NCBI GenBank assembly: GCA_958496175.1
Contig: OY292278.1
Location: forward strand, 29,140,001 to 29,204,000
Source: Sisyra terminalis
Taxonomy: Eukaryota > Arthropoda > Insecta > Neuroptera > Sisyridae
Reading direction: 5' to 3'
Length of the DNA stretch: 64,000 bases
This document shows positions 1 through 11,530 of the stretch, one piece after another. Made by a program: the position numbers and the translations under genes. The notes under the pieces are model-generated. The model saw only the letters and a program-made list of their open reading frames with translations. It ran no database searches and was not told where the DNA came from. Each line of letters starts with the position of its first letter. The first letter of the stretch is position 1.

Positions 1-61
1 AAACTGAGGTTGATGCCGAAATTCGGTTTCGGCCGTAAAAACTAGTTTCGGTCGGACACTA
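1..61. mobile_element. Terminus of hAT-type MITE (family A), cut by window edge
   Basis: The first 61 bases match the terminal inverted repeat of the two complete family A elements at 22880-23407 and 60803-61395. They share the GGTTTCGGCCGT and ACTAGTTTCGGTC blocks and end in GGACACTA, the complement of the TAGTGTCC start of the other copies. Only the end of the element is inside the window, so length and target duplication cannot be checked. Confidence 0.7.
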
Positions 62-359
62 CTTATATATAATTAGTACAGAATCGTATAAAAAACCCCT
101 TGGAAATAAAGATATTTTAATAGTTAAACAACTGAAGGGTATTAAAATACAATGCACTCTGGTTAATTCGAAATTAAAAGGACCATTAAAAAATTCGAAT
201 TTATCAAAGTTTATTTTCGAATATTTACCTTTAATAGGAACTACAAAAGTTCAAAAAAAGAATCGAACCAACCAAACTTTCAAAAAAAAAACGTCAAATT
301 TGGTAATCTGAGCCGACTGTACCATAAAAATGCTTTAAAATCGTTGAAATATATAAGTG

Positions 360-475
360 GCTAGACCATGAATATGGCTTTAAATCATAGATAAATGAAA
401 AATCTAGTGTGGCGTACGAAGCGCCATCTAAGTTGGTACAGTTATTTTGGAAACTAAAAACAACATCAGCTCCCT
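360..475 (+). repeat. Short interspersed repeat containing GTGGCGTACGAAGCGCC
   Basis: About 115 bases are similar in the same orientation to 11205-11325. The shared core is AATCTAGTGTGGCGTACGAA followed by GCGCC and GTCTA-like sequence. The best conserved part is CpG-containing, unlike the AT-rich surroundings. No inverted termini were identified. Confidence 0.55.
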
Positions 476-1884
476 AGTTCATCGAGTTTCATTTCCCTGT
501 TTCATTTGCCAAATAAATAAAAACGAAATTACGTTCCAAAAAACCGAATACCTAGTTGTATCTACATCATTTACAGCTGCACTCTAAGAGCTAGTATTTT
601 CACTTATAGGTAAACCAATCCTTCAGATAGCTATTTCATAGATAAAAGTGTATTTATTAAATAAATTCACCACATTTATCTTACACTGATCACTATCATT
701 AGGTGAAAATACGCATGTTAAACGGTGAAATAATTTCTTACTATTATAAATAGTTTTGTATTATTACTATAGTTCTTTTAACCCATAAGTCAAAGATAAA
801 AAATCGGTCGCCCTTATTTTCATTGCAGTTTTTATAAAAGAACAAAGACAAAGGAAGAAAACATGGGCCTTATTTCGCAAAGAGACTAGTATTGTAAAAA
901 GTGCAGCAAAAAAATACTTTTCAGAAAAGCTCTACAAATTTCAAATGGTAATACTAAGGATAAGTTTACACCACTCATCTTGCAAACTATGAGACATGCC
1001 TTCCCCTCCCTTTTATCTTCACCATTTTGAAACAGTGGTAGAAAAAAATTAGCAGATTAGAACAGAAGATAGCCGATCATCGTGCTCTTTATATTTACCT
1101 TAACTCAATATCTTTACATGAGCATTCACGTGCATCACTGCACTCACCTAGTGACCCAAATATTGTTGCATGCTCATCTTTAAAATAAAATCATAGTAAA
1201 CTATCTGCTCATGCACTAAATTTATTAAAAATTACAACTTATATCTTATAATATTATACAATTATTACAACTTATAATATTAACATTAATTTAATGGAAT
1301 TTGAAGAAATATTTATTTTTAAACTCAATATTAAAATAATCTAATGCCTCTAGTTATTGTACCAAATGACATTTTAAAAATTGTTTTTTTGGATATCTCT
1401 TATGATATTTTCTTTGGATATTTTTGTCATTTTCGAATTTGTTCAATTAATTACATTCAAATAATATTCATATTATTATAACAAAGGTCAAGTTTTAGTT
1501 GTTTCCGAAAATATTAACGTGTTCTACTATAAAAATTATTAAAACAATGTATGTAAGAAAAAAAATTTAATTAATTTTAAGAAACGAAAAAAGAAAATAA
1601 AACCCTTTGAAGAAGTCATTGTTCTAATAATTTTTGTACCTGAGAATCGGTGGAACCTATTAACATTACCGGACAATGCTAAAGCTTGAAACCTTAAAGA
1701 ATTTTTGGCGTACTTTGTCCTACACGGTTAAAAAAAGGCATTTAAAGACATTTTGATCATTACAATCAATACACAATCATTACATTTACAATGCCTCTAA
1801 TATTTTGGAACGATTTCTAATGTGTTTTTTGAACATTAAAATGTTCTTAAATGTCTTTTGACAATCACTTTAAAATAGCAGAAA

Positions 1885-2320
1885 TACAACTGTAATATTG
1901 ATTGAACGCTAAGAAATAATGAGATAGAGATATATCTTATCTTTTTTACACTCTATCAAAAGTTTTTAATTTGCTCCAAAAACGCAAAGCTGGGAGGAAT
2001 AACTAGTGGTGGTAAGATAAAAATTCAATTAGCATTCATTTTATATATTGAAAATTCACTAAGTGTACATGCCCTGTTGTAAAACTTAAATAAAATATTT
2101 TTAAATAACTTGTTTCTAAAGCTTATCAAAATTATTCGAAGTAAATAAAAAGTATTTATTAAAACCTTAATCAATTGATGCTACGAAATTGTTATCGCCA
2201 CCTGGTGATTTTTGAAAAGAACATAACAGAATATTTAAAGGAGGAGTCGTGAGATCAGCGATGTTATTAAACGAGGTAAATTACAGTTTCAATTAAGATC
2301 TATTTTTAAATCATAAAAAA
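1885..2320 (+). repeat. Unclassified ~430-bp dispersed repeat, copy 1
   Basis: This segment aligns in the same orientation over its whole length to 19760-20215. Shared blocks include CAACTGTAATATTGATT, TTATCGCCACCTGG, GTGAGATCAGC and ATGTTATTAAACG, separated by small differences. It has no open reading frame and no obvious terminal repeats, so it is probably a non-autonomous element or an old segmental copy. Confidence 0.6.
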
Positions 2321-2937
2321 TTATGAGTACAATTTCACAATTCTCAGCAGTTTTGAAATTATTAGAACCTTAATTTCTTTATTATTTATAAATACACTTA
2401 CTAAGTTGTAGTTTTGATGTTGCAGTAAAATAAAAAAGACTTAAATATACGCTATGAAACAAAATAGAATATAAAGACACCTTGTTAGAATGTCACCTAT
2501 TGTTAAAAATTTTCAACGAAGTTATTAAAGGCTTTTAAAAACTATTAAATTGTAAATGTCTTGTTTAAATAGGGATGCCAACCTAAGAAATTTAAGAATT
2601 GCCAACATTGAAATTCCAAGGATTTTTTTAAGCGTTTTATTAATGAAGTTAGGTGTTTTAAATATACCTTGAATTGTTTCTGAAAGTATGTAACAGTAAA
2701 CCACTTGGCAGAGTATTTGGATTTCTATGAAGTGCAAAACTCGATCTCGAATCAGATTGTTCAAATTCACTGGTTTCGGAGCATGGCCACATAAGTCCTC
2801 TGAAAATGAAACTTTTTTAAAACTTGAATTTTCTTAAAAATAAACTTAAAAGTTACTTTAATTTTATTTTCAATAAATACTTTAGAATAATGAGTGATTT
2901 TTTTCTCAAATAAACGCTTAGCAGATTACTATTACAC

Positions 2938-3094
2938 TCGGTGGCCGAGTGGTAAAGGTGGCCCCTCCAAAACTGGTACATGCTTGGTTCGATTCCCGAA
3001 TCAAGCAAATTTTTTGATTTCTCGATTAACCGTTTTTCATTACCTCTAGAGGCGCTAAAAATTTTGGTAGCCGTTAAGTGACGATAAATAACAC
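2938..3094 (+). mobile_element. tRNA-derived SINE, copy 1
   Basis: It begins with a tRNA-like pol III promoter: an A box (GTGGCCGAGTGG) and a B box (GGTTCGATTCC) about 45 bases downstream, as in Ser/Leu-type tRNAs. A shared body follows (TTTCTCGATTAACC, then CTCTAGAGGCGC, then AGTGACGATAAATAACA). The same head and body recur at 8479, 16014, 33402, 38050, 41880 and 45654 on both strands. Confidence 0.8.
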
Positions 3095-5350
3095 AAAAAT
3101 TAATAAAGTAAATATTTCCATTTTTTTTTTTTTGTCAAGTAGTCTTTGTTTAGGGTAAATACTATTCTTTCTTCCTTTTTAATTTCCTAGCTAGGTCCTT
3201 GAGACCAATTGTAATAAATAACTGCAATGAAAACTTTAAAGATATTATCGAAAATTAAAGCTTGAAAACTTTTTTTGGTTGATAAATCTTTACATCATTT
3301 TCTACAAAAATTTATAATTTCAAACGCTTTATTTAATTTTTAAATTGCAATTTACTCTGTTTTATAATTCTAAGAAGTAACGGAAGATGGTAAGTGTAAT
3401 GATTGATACAGTTTATTAAACATAGTTAAATGTTTAGTTTCTCCCCTAAAGATGAATCCTTATACGTAAGTTGGATTTGTATATTTTTAAGTCGCGATGG
3501 TGGAGACATCTAGCTTACTCAATTTACGTAATTTTGTATATATTTATGTAATTTTCTTTTTTAATAACTATTTTGATAGAATTTCAACTATACTTTACTA
3601 ACCTTTAATAGTCCCAAACGAAAGATTTTGGATTTTACGTTGTAAAATATATATTGTTGCAAAGGGTTTATGATTTTTGTTTAAAAGGAATTGTAATTAT
3701 AATGTGCACTCTATTGTTGTTAAGATAGAGTGCTTTTGAGTACTATACTGAGTTTCATCCACCCAACCTTTCAAAGGTGTTGAAATAACCCAAAATCGGT
3801 ATTAAAATTCGGTTGGGGTCGATGTTTTCACATCTAGATAGTGACATTCATCTATTCTATAAAATTTAATCTGGAGGGTAGAGAAAGCATATTTATTTTC
3901 ACCTAAAAATAGTCAAATATGTAAGATTTATCTAACAGATAACTATTTATCTACTAAATAGCTATCTTAAGAATATGGTCTAAATATCCAAACTAAAAAC
4001 ACCGGTCATTATTCTAAATGTATTTCAAACCATTTTTTTTTATTTGAACTAGTATGGCTTATCCATAGATAGACCACAATTAGGAGCTTCGAATAAGTCT
4101 TTGTATCAAGTATTTATATGCCAGACCAATGGTGATCAGTGTTCAGATCAAAAATTCATAGCCGAATTTTTCTTATAATATCTTGTGAAGAAAACTTTTA
4201 TGGAAGTAAAATTTATTAAGAATGATCTGGTAATAGTTAAAAGAAGATACCAAAATTAATTTCTTTTAGATTTCCAACCCCATCGAATAAAAAAGAAATA
4301 CATTACCTGCGTATCTTCCACCGCTTTTACCAAAAAATAGACTAGTCAGACTAGTGGGTCTTTATTTCAATATTTGTTTATTTAAATCAAGCATTGATTA
4401 AAAAGCTTAAAAAGCTTTTGTTCATAAGTTGAATCCCCCCAATTTGTAATAATTGCCGCTTCGGTTACAATAGATTACTCAATTTATTAATTATTACAAA
4501 CTCTTTATTAAGTGACTTTTGTTTCAATCCCAGGAAAATTTCAATTTTGTTTTGAAGCATTAATCGATTTTGAAATAAGATTCCTTATATATTTATCACA
4601 ATATATCGTTTATATATAATTTGACGTTTACTTGACATATTTCGATGAGCTTTCAATTTTGGTTGAAGATTCTCATAATAGATATGAGCAGTAAATACCA
4701 TAGCGATGCAACAATATTGATTTTCTGAAATTGAAAGCAACCGCTCGTCTTATATATAATGACAAGTGTAAAATAATTATATTAAATATTTTTTAATATT
4801 TTTTTTAAAAAACTGTAAAGTACTTAAAACATTACAACAAATTATAAACGATTATTTAAGTGTTAATCAAAAGAAAAAAAAATCAAACAATTAAAACTCT
4901 ACCCATTCCTTATTTTACTTAAACTTTTAAGCTCATCTTTTCAATATAAGTTAGAAGTATTAAGGCGTTATTAGTGTAATATAGTATGGAATATTCAAAA
5001 ATATTATTAAATTTAGTACAAATATTTCATGGAAATAATCATTTATAATTTATAGTTAGCTTATCCATTGGTTTTTAATAAATATTTATTATAAAACAAT
5101 ATATAATAATATATTAATCTGCTGGTTAGAAAGGTTCATTAAAACAACTAAATTTCGTCAACAAGAAAATCATTTAATAAAAACTTATAAAACCAATCGT
5201 AGTTTTCTTCAAACAAACGCAATTGGGTTTGTGAATTTTTTTTTTGTGATAAATGGAAAGATCGTATATAAGTTTTATAGCAAAACTATTTTTTGTTTTT
5301 TTTTTTCGCAATAATTTAAAAGTTATTTCAAAATAAAAATTAATTTTTGA
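3095..5350. other. AT-rich intergenic DNA, no gene seen
   Basis: There is no supported exon or RNA gene. The stretch around 3780-3830 (CAAAATCGGTATTAAAATTC followed by GGTTGGGGTCGATG) faintly recalls family A MITE termini but is too degraded to call. Confidence 0.5.
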
Positions 5351-5513
5351 ATCTAGTACCGAAGACACGCCGACAGCTCCCGAACAAACCCGAGCGCGTG
5401 TGACATCATAATGTTAGTTGTCACTCATTACAGTTGATACAGAAATAATAAGTACACTGTTTTGATTGATTTAATTCTGTTGTGATAGTTAAATATTGAA
5501 ATTTATATTGAAA
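5351..5513 (+). promoter_or_regulatory. Putative promoter/5' leader of the THAP exon
   Basis: A local CpG-rich patch (GACACGCCGACAGCTCCCG, then CCCGAGCGCGTGTGACATCA) lies in otherwise very AT-rich DNA and is followed about 100 bases later by the ATG of a THAP coding exon. Base composition and position suggest a promoter and leader. No TATA box or initiator was pinned down. Confidence 0.35.
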
Positions 5514-5702
5514 ATGTCGAACTTTAAAACTTATCGTTCTTGTTTTGTACCATTATGTACGAAAACTACAAAAACAACTCCTAACAAAATGTTTTCAAAT
5601 ATTCCCCAAGATGGCAAATGTCGAAATAAATGGTTTCAAGCAGTGCACCGTGATAATCCCAAAACAAAATCGATTTTTTTTTGTTGTGAAGGTCATTTCG
5701 AT
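5514..5702 (+). CDS. THAP zinc-finger protein, first coding exon (partial)
   Basis: The 63-codon exon starts MSNFKTYRSC and contains the THAP (C2CH, DNA-binding) signature: paired cysteines CFVPLC near residues 10-15, a conserved Pro-Phe region, a Trp near residue 41 and the closing CEGHF block. It ends at GAT followed by a good donor GTAAGTAT at 5703; read-through stops 5 codons later, so splicing is likely. THAP domains bind DNA and in insects occur both in cellular regulators and in proteins derived from P-like transposases. I could not find the following exon in the next several kilobases. This may be a real gene with a long intron or a stranded fragment. Confidence 0.65.
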
Positions 5703-6120
5703 GTAAGTATTTCTTAATAACATTGTTATTAATTATTATTTATCACACATAGCTAATTGGAATCAACTAACGACTCGTTTTTTAGCAATAAATTTTCAAT
5801 ATTATTGTCTAGTCACGTGTAATAGCTGTAAACGCTGTATTGTTATCAAATAGCTATAACATTATGACGTCACAACTATGGTGACCACTCATGCGGCGTT
5901 TATAGTCACGTGATTTTTTTTAAATTTTATCAATTTTTAATCGTTTATAATTAATTGAAAAATTTTTTTTTAAGTTTTTTGTATTAAATGTCTATATTAT
6001 TAATAATAAAGTGTTAAAATACATAAAAAAAATCAATAATTTTTTTTTTCAAAATCCCAATTCCTAACAATTGGAATAAAAAAAGGAAAGTTTTTGAGTA
6101 TTCTATTGTATTACTCAATT

Positions 6121-6888
6121 ACAGAGCTTTCAAAGCTGATCAGTGCTATCAAAGATACTTTGGGAAAATATCTAAATACTAGACAAGTTCCTTTTCAAAA
6201 AGTATCCTAAGTTACTTTGAGTATCTATGTTAGTTACTCTTAAAAAAAAGGAATTTAACTATGTATCTTAAGATACTTTTAAGCTACTTTGTATACTATG
6301 TATGTACTAACTTTCGTAACGTATTAGTTAGAGTTGTTGGGTATTCAGATAACGTATTTCTTAACTTTATTAATTTAGGAAAAAGTAAAGTACAGGTGTC
6401 TTATTCTTTATAACCACAGCATACGTTAAAAATAATAGAAGAATAATATAAGAGGTATATATGTATGTATTATGTAGATATGGAATTTTATAGAAATTAA
6501 CAAAATAAAACTCTTAGGCATCAAAACAAGCCTAATTCTTAGTTAAGTAAAATAAAAATAACACAATTAAAATTTACCTAAACAAAAGAAAAACCCAAAA
6601 TAAACAGTATTTTAAGCAACTAGGTAGTCAGATATCTAATTTTATTCTTAATTACATACTTTATTTTTAGTAATTTTTTATAAAAAAAATCTTAGATATC
6701 GAAAAGTAACTAAAAAAAATTAAAGCTACAAGATAGAGGTTCTTTTAACAAATATCTAAGATATTAGATACTATTTGCCTCAAAATAAAGGAAATAAAAT
6801 ACAATATCTTAAATATTTTAAGATAACTAAGTTACTAAGTAGTGTAATTACTTTATAGTAACTAAGATACTTAGTCTGGAAGCTCTGT
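6121..6888. mobile_element. TIR-bounded element with AAGTATCTTAAGATACTT-like interior
   Basis: The left end ACAGAGCTTTC and the right end GGAAGCTCTGT form an 11-bp inverted repeat with one mismatch. Inside are many inverted AAGATACTT/AAGTATCTT units. A diverged relative without clear ends lies at about 46686-47195. CAGAG termini fit hAT elements, but I could not see a matching 8-bp duplication. Confidence 0.5.
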
Positions 6889-7249
6889 TTGTGATGTTCA
6901 AAAAAAAAAATAAGGGCTGAATTTATAATGATCCTTAGGATTCTTTTCGATGAATACAATTTAATACTTATTAAAATTTCCGAAAATTTATAAATTGAAG
7001 TTTTTATAATTACTCTTGTAATCATTGTAATAAAATTTTGAATACTGGTGAACCGATGTATTTTGAATTCTATAAATAACGTGCCAATTTATTTTTGACG
7101 TCAATTAACTTTAAATCAATGTAAAACCTATAGAAATTATAGAATTATTTTCCAGTGACTATCAATATCAAATAGTTATGATGTTACAATAACGGTGTTA
7201 CGAAAACAAATTTCCTACGTCATTATAAGAAATATAGGGTTAAATTATA

Positions 7250-7500
7250 TTTTTTCGTTGACTTTGAACAGTTTTTACGGCATGTATGAAATATAAAATA
7301 TATTTTAGTATAATTTATGAAACAAACAAAAGTGCAAAAGTAAACTTCAAACATAAATTTTGAACCAAAGTTCAAATAAAATGTATTTATGACGTATTGT
7401 CCCAGATAAATAGTGACTCATCATATAGCAGTGACGGACAAATCCAATATTACTTGATAGCCACTGTTAAGGAATGCTTGGCAATCGAAATAAGTAACTG
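7250..7500 (-). repeat. Family B repeat, copy 1
   Basis: It shares with the copies at 33040, 36430 and 60400 the blocks AAACATAAATTTTGAACAAAAGTTCAA-like, the TTGTCCAGATA box and the block resembling GATGACCACTGAGGAAGATT followed by GCTTGGCAATCGA. It is a diverged copy without clear ends. Confidence 0.5.
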
Positions 7501-8478
7501 AATAAAAAACGGCACAAAGACATTTTGTTTGAAGTAATTGGATCTTTTATGTTTGCAGATTATTTTTTCAAAATATATTTCATAAATTAGACTCCTTTAA
7601 ACTTGATGTACTGTTTAGACAGATATAGGGTTATAAATTTTAAATTTTAGTCTTCTAATACTGTTTATCAGCTTGAAAAACTGTAAAGTTAACATTAATA
7701 AAAATCCTCAAGGTATTTTAAAAATAAAAAAATAACACACAACCAATGTAAATTTAAATACAAAAATATCATGAACCTTAACTATTGATGAATTAGACGA
7801 GTTAGCTACAATACTGTTAAGTTCTTTTATTCATGTAAAATTTACGAATTAATTGATTTGTAAGATTTTTCTGAGTAGAAATATTTTATACTACATAAAA
7901 ATTGCTACTCCACCGATCACTCCCGAAGGTGGAACGAATGCTTACGTGAGTACATTTAGCAGATTTCTGCTGAAACCGGAACTCCAAATAAAACCGAGCC
8001 CGTTCGGATGGAAAATTTTGATCATATTTATGGCAGCAACGTAGACTATACGACACAGTGAGACAAAAAATTAAGATATCCAAATTCCAACTTTCATTTA
8101 GCACAGTAAACAATATACAAAACCGAATTCCGTACGTATGTATATAAATTGGCTTTCTAAAGACTTGTAACATAAAAATTTAAAATAACTTTGATTGTAT
8201 GTATAATTGAATCGTTAAAAACGTAGATAACCACTATGCAATATTATTTTCAAATTACAGCTATAGTAATTCTGTTACGGTTAAAAAAAATCTAATCATT
8301 TACCTTAATTTTATTGTTCATTTTCAACATAACGAGGTAATATGTTAATTATATATTTATTTGCCACAACAGACATATTAGTTACGAACTTTTATTTCCC
8401 TGTAGTATATTAATTATTTTTTAATGAAAATAATAGTTAGAAGAAAAATATGAGCATAAAATTTTAAAATTAGCATTT

Positions 8479-8632
8479 GCCGTCACTTTAAAACTACCAA
8501 AGTTTAGCGACTTTAGAGTTAATAAATCCGTAAATCGAGATATATCGAAAATGCTCGATATGAGATTTGAACCCAAAACTTACCAGTTTTGAAGCGATCA
8601 TCTTGACCACTTAGCCACCAGTTGGCTTTGAA
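8479..8632 (-). mobile_element. tRNA-derived SINE, copy 2
   Basis: On the minus strand it has an A-box region (reverse complement of GACCACTTAGCCACC) and a degenerate B box (GATTTGAACCC on plus). The body shows CGATATATCTCGATTTACGG and the 3' end AAAGTGACGGC. Confidence 0.75.
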
Positions 8633-9598
8633 ATTATTATTTTTAAAAGTAAATTTATTGGAAACTGACCTGGTTACGACGTCTGGAGGCCAAAAAAGGT
8701 ACTAGTTTTTGTGTGCACTCGAATATAGCGACAACTATATCAAGTAGTTAAGTAAAATAAAATTAATTATCAAATACAATTTTTTTAATTGAAATGGACG
8801 TTATTACATTAACTCCTTGTATAAACAAGTAAGTAAAACTTATTGTGCTATAAATGGTTATAATAGTAAATCACATAACGACATAAAAATAAGTTTTCTT
8901 GCTTTATCCAAGTCTGGTGGCAATTTTGTTTACGTCAAAAATTTGTAAATTTGTTCGGATAGAAACCAAAAAACTTTTCTTACTTTTGAAATCGATCCTT
9001 GAATTTCGTGACGCATTTTTATGTGAGACCATTGTGAGCAAAACGTTGTAAAACTCACAACATTGCTGCTTGTAATTTCATTATTTTACCTGTATTTAAC
9101 TAAGTGAATGTGAAGCTTCAAGAATTTCTTCTGAATTAATAATATTTTTTTGAGCTTGATTTAATTCAACCAAGTCGAAAAATTTATGTTATGAATTAAA
9201 AAGAAATTAAAATAATAACACAGTAAATGTAAACTTTTGGGCAATTCTTCGGTTGCACACAATAGGTAGCCATGTTTTTAAGCCTCACCTACTGATCAGT
9301 TCTCAAGAGAAAGAAAATTACTATAAAACAAAAAGGGTCACTGGGACACTTACGAACTTAAAGTACCTACACCACAAATAAACGCATTTATTTACTCATG
9401 CGCTAAACACTTTGAAAACACGTGATGAAAATTTAGTTAGCAAAATTTTACAACACTTTATCTACCATCGGTTGATTTTGAACAAATTTCTAGAAATATT
9501 TTTTGATCACTCAAATTTCTATGATGAGAATCTTAGCCACTAAAAGTTAGTTTAAAATACTAAATTTAAAAAAAAAAATATAAATATTTAAAACCTAC

Positions 9599-9690
9599 CC
9601 TCCAACACTAGATCGAGAAGCATCCGAGCTTAACAACGGATGCGATTCATAGTCTGAATCGAACGAATCCTCTCGCCTTAATATATTCAT
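9599..9690 (-). CDS. Probable 5' coding exon of an unidentified, possibly membrane-sorted protein
   Basis: On the minus strand an ATG with A at -3 (9690-9688) opens 30 codons plus two bases, then a donor GTAGGT. The peptide starts MNILRREDSFDSDYESHPLL and continues with a Ser-rich stretch ending SSVG. It is acidic, and ESHPLL fits the [DE]xxxL[LI] dileucine sorting motif typical of cytosolic tails of endolysosomal membrane proteins. GC content is clearly above its surroundings. I do not recognise the family. No second exon was found to the left, so the gene either has a very long intron, leaves the window, or this is a chance exon-like segment. Confidence 0.4.
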
Positions 9691-11204
9691 TTTCGATCGA
9701 TTGATCAATTAATTTCAAAAACGACTAAATTAGTTTCCAAACAAACATTAAATAATTCACGTCACTCAACACCACTCGTTAATTTCATCGCAACAATTCA
9801 ATAAAATATATACAAATATAATGTCTACTTAGTAACAATTACCGCATGTATTAAGCATTTCCTTATTTTTCAATTGAAAATTTTTCATTGCAACTCAATT
9901 CAATAATTGTAAATCTCTGAATATTTTTTCACAAATAAACATTAAATGCCTCAATTCATCTTATATATGTCATTGTGGGCTTTGAACTAATCTGCAGTTC
10001 TATCTTTTATTGTTATTGTTATTATTATTATAATTTTCATTAATCTTTATCAATAAAATTTCCACCAGGGGTCAAATGTTGTGAATACAAATTCGAATAT
10101 TGAAAGTTTTTTTTTTGTTGCAAAACATAAGCAAATAAATCAAATAGCCTAATCAAAACTATATTTTAACCTTGTTATAAATGAATTACGCTTCTGTTTG
10201 GCTTTCAAATTTAATTGATTACGTACATTGTTCAATGTACATATATTTGTTTGCTAAATTAAATAATTTAAAATATTAAACAATTGGAAAAGAATACGTT
10301 CATTGAAAATGTGCGTAGAAGTTAATAACAAAACACTTTATTCTATTCTCTTTAATTATATACTGTGATAAGGGTTTACGGCGGTGGTAGTTCAATTGTA
10401 CACAATCTATATCAAATTAAAACTTTAAACATAATTTTTGGTACACCTTTATTTGTACATTATTGTACCGAAAAAAAATCGTTTCTACCTCAACTGTAAT
10501 AAAGTTAACCAATTTTTACCCCCCCCTCTAATTATGACATTTTTTTTTAAATTTGAACGATTTAACATGGGCATTGAGTCGTAGATGATTGTACCGAAAA
10601 AAAATAGTGTTGAGACAGAAAGGTAGACAATAAAAAAATATAGTGGTGCTTTTTATAGATAAAAACACAAGAAAGAGAAAATTTCCGAACATTCTTGCAA
10701 CAGGTCTGAGTTCTGATATAAGGAAATTAACGGCCAGATACAGTTCAGTGCAGTCCAGTTTTGTATACCGAATTGAATAGCAAATATAAATCGAACACGA
10801 CTACAGTTCATTTAATTATTGCAAAAATAAGTGCGTAGTGCTATTTAAAAAAGTAAACGTATGTATGAAATAAATTATTAATGTATGTCTTAACCTTTCC
10901 CTTACGGTGTTAAAAATAGAAAGTACCTATGATACGGTGATATGTATTTACTACAACATTTGAAAAAAATGTTTAAAATTCTAAAATATTTAAACGTTTC
11001 TAAATGTTATTGCAACTAATCATAGTTTGAGTTGAAATGCATCAATTAGTATTGTTATCATAATTATTATCAATTATATTTTTTAGAAATAACAGATTAA
11101 TTGAAGACTCCTGTCACAATCTCCGAAATTAAATATCTCAGTTGAGTCCATCTGTTGTGCATGCTCACTCACAATATATATAAGAAAAACATTGATATGT
11201 ATGT

Positions 11205-11325
11205 ATAGATAGACCATGCATATGGCGTCAAATGTAAATAAGAAAAATCTAGTGTGGCGTACGAAGCGCCGTCTACGTGGGTACAGTTTTTATGGTAACT
11301 AAGAACAACTGATACCATATCGTTT
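11205..11325 (+). repeat. Short interspersed repeat containing GTGGCGTACGAAGCGCC, copy 2
   Basis: Same-orientation match to 360-475, best over AAATCTAGTGTGGCGTACGA and the following GCGCCGTCTA. Confidence 0.55.
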
Positions 11326-11389
11326 TTACTAGAAAAATTAAACCACAAAATTTGGAAACAAGTTTTCATTTTTAATCAATAATATAATC

Positions 11390-11530
11390 ACCCTCAATAT
11401 CATCAAGCTTTGGATAATTAGTGTGCAAATTTTTAATGCCAAATTAGTAAAAATCAGTTGATTACTAAACAAAATATCAGAAAAATGTATTTTAAATAAT
11501 TTTTAAGTTTTCAATTTCTTTACCATTCAA
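11390..11530 (+). repeat. Dispersed repeat, pair member with 20905-21040
   Basis: Shared blocks CTCAATATCATCAA, AAAAATCA(G/A)TTGATTACT, AAACAAAATATC and AAGTTTTCAATTT occur in the same order and orientation in both places. No termini or coding content were seen. Confidence 0.5.

Larger units (their letters stand above)
62..2937. other. Non-coding, repeat-bearing stretch
   Basis: No convincing coding exon is visible. It contains a copy of a short repeat around GTGGCGTACGAAGCGCC (about 360-475, second copy 11205-11325) and a roughly 430-bp unclassified repeat (1885-2320, second copy 19760-20215). The 81-codon open frame at 2525-2770 on the minus strand has no recognisable domain. Confidence 0.6.
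5703..9598. other. Repeat-rich non-coding stretch
   Basis: It contains an element with ACAGAGCTTTC termini (6121-6888), a copy of family B (about 7250-7500) and a SINE (8479-8632). No further exon of the THAP gene or of the minus-strand exon at 9599-9690 was recognised. Confidence 0.5.

Noticed and set aside
2525..2770. 81-codon minus-strand frame
   Set aside because: Hydrophobic AT-driven composition, no family match and no promoter or splice evidence.
2938..3010. Functional tRNA at the SINE head
   Set aside because: A and B boxes are present but acceptor and anticodon stems do not pair, and the same head occurs with a common SINE body in six other places.
10730..10870. Initiator-like TTCAGTGCAGTCC as a promoter
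   Set aside because: No downstream coding exon could be tied to it.
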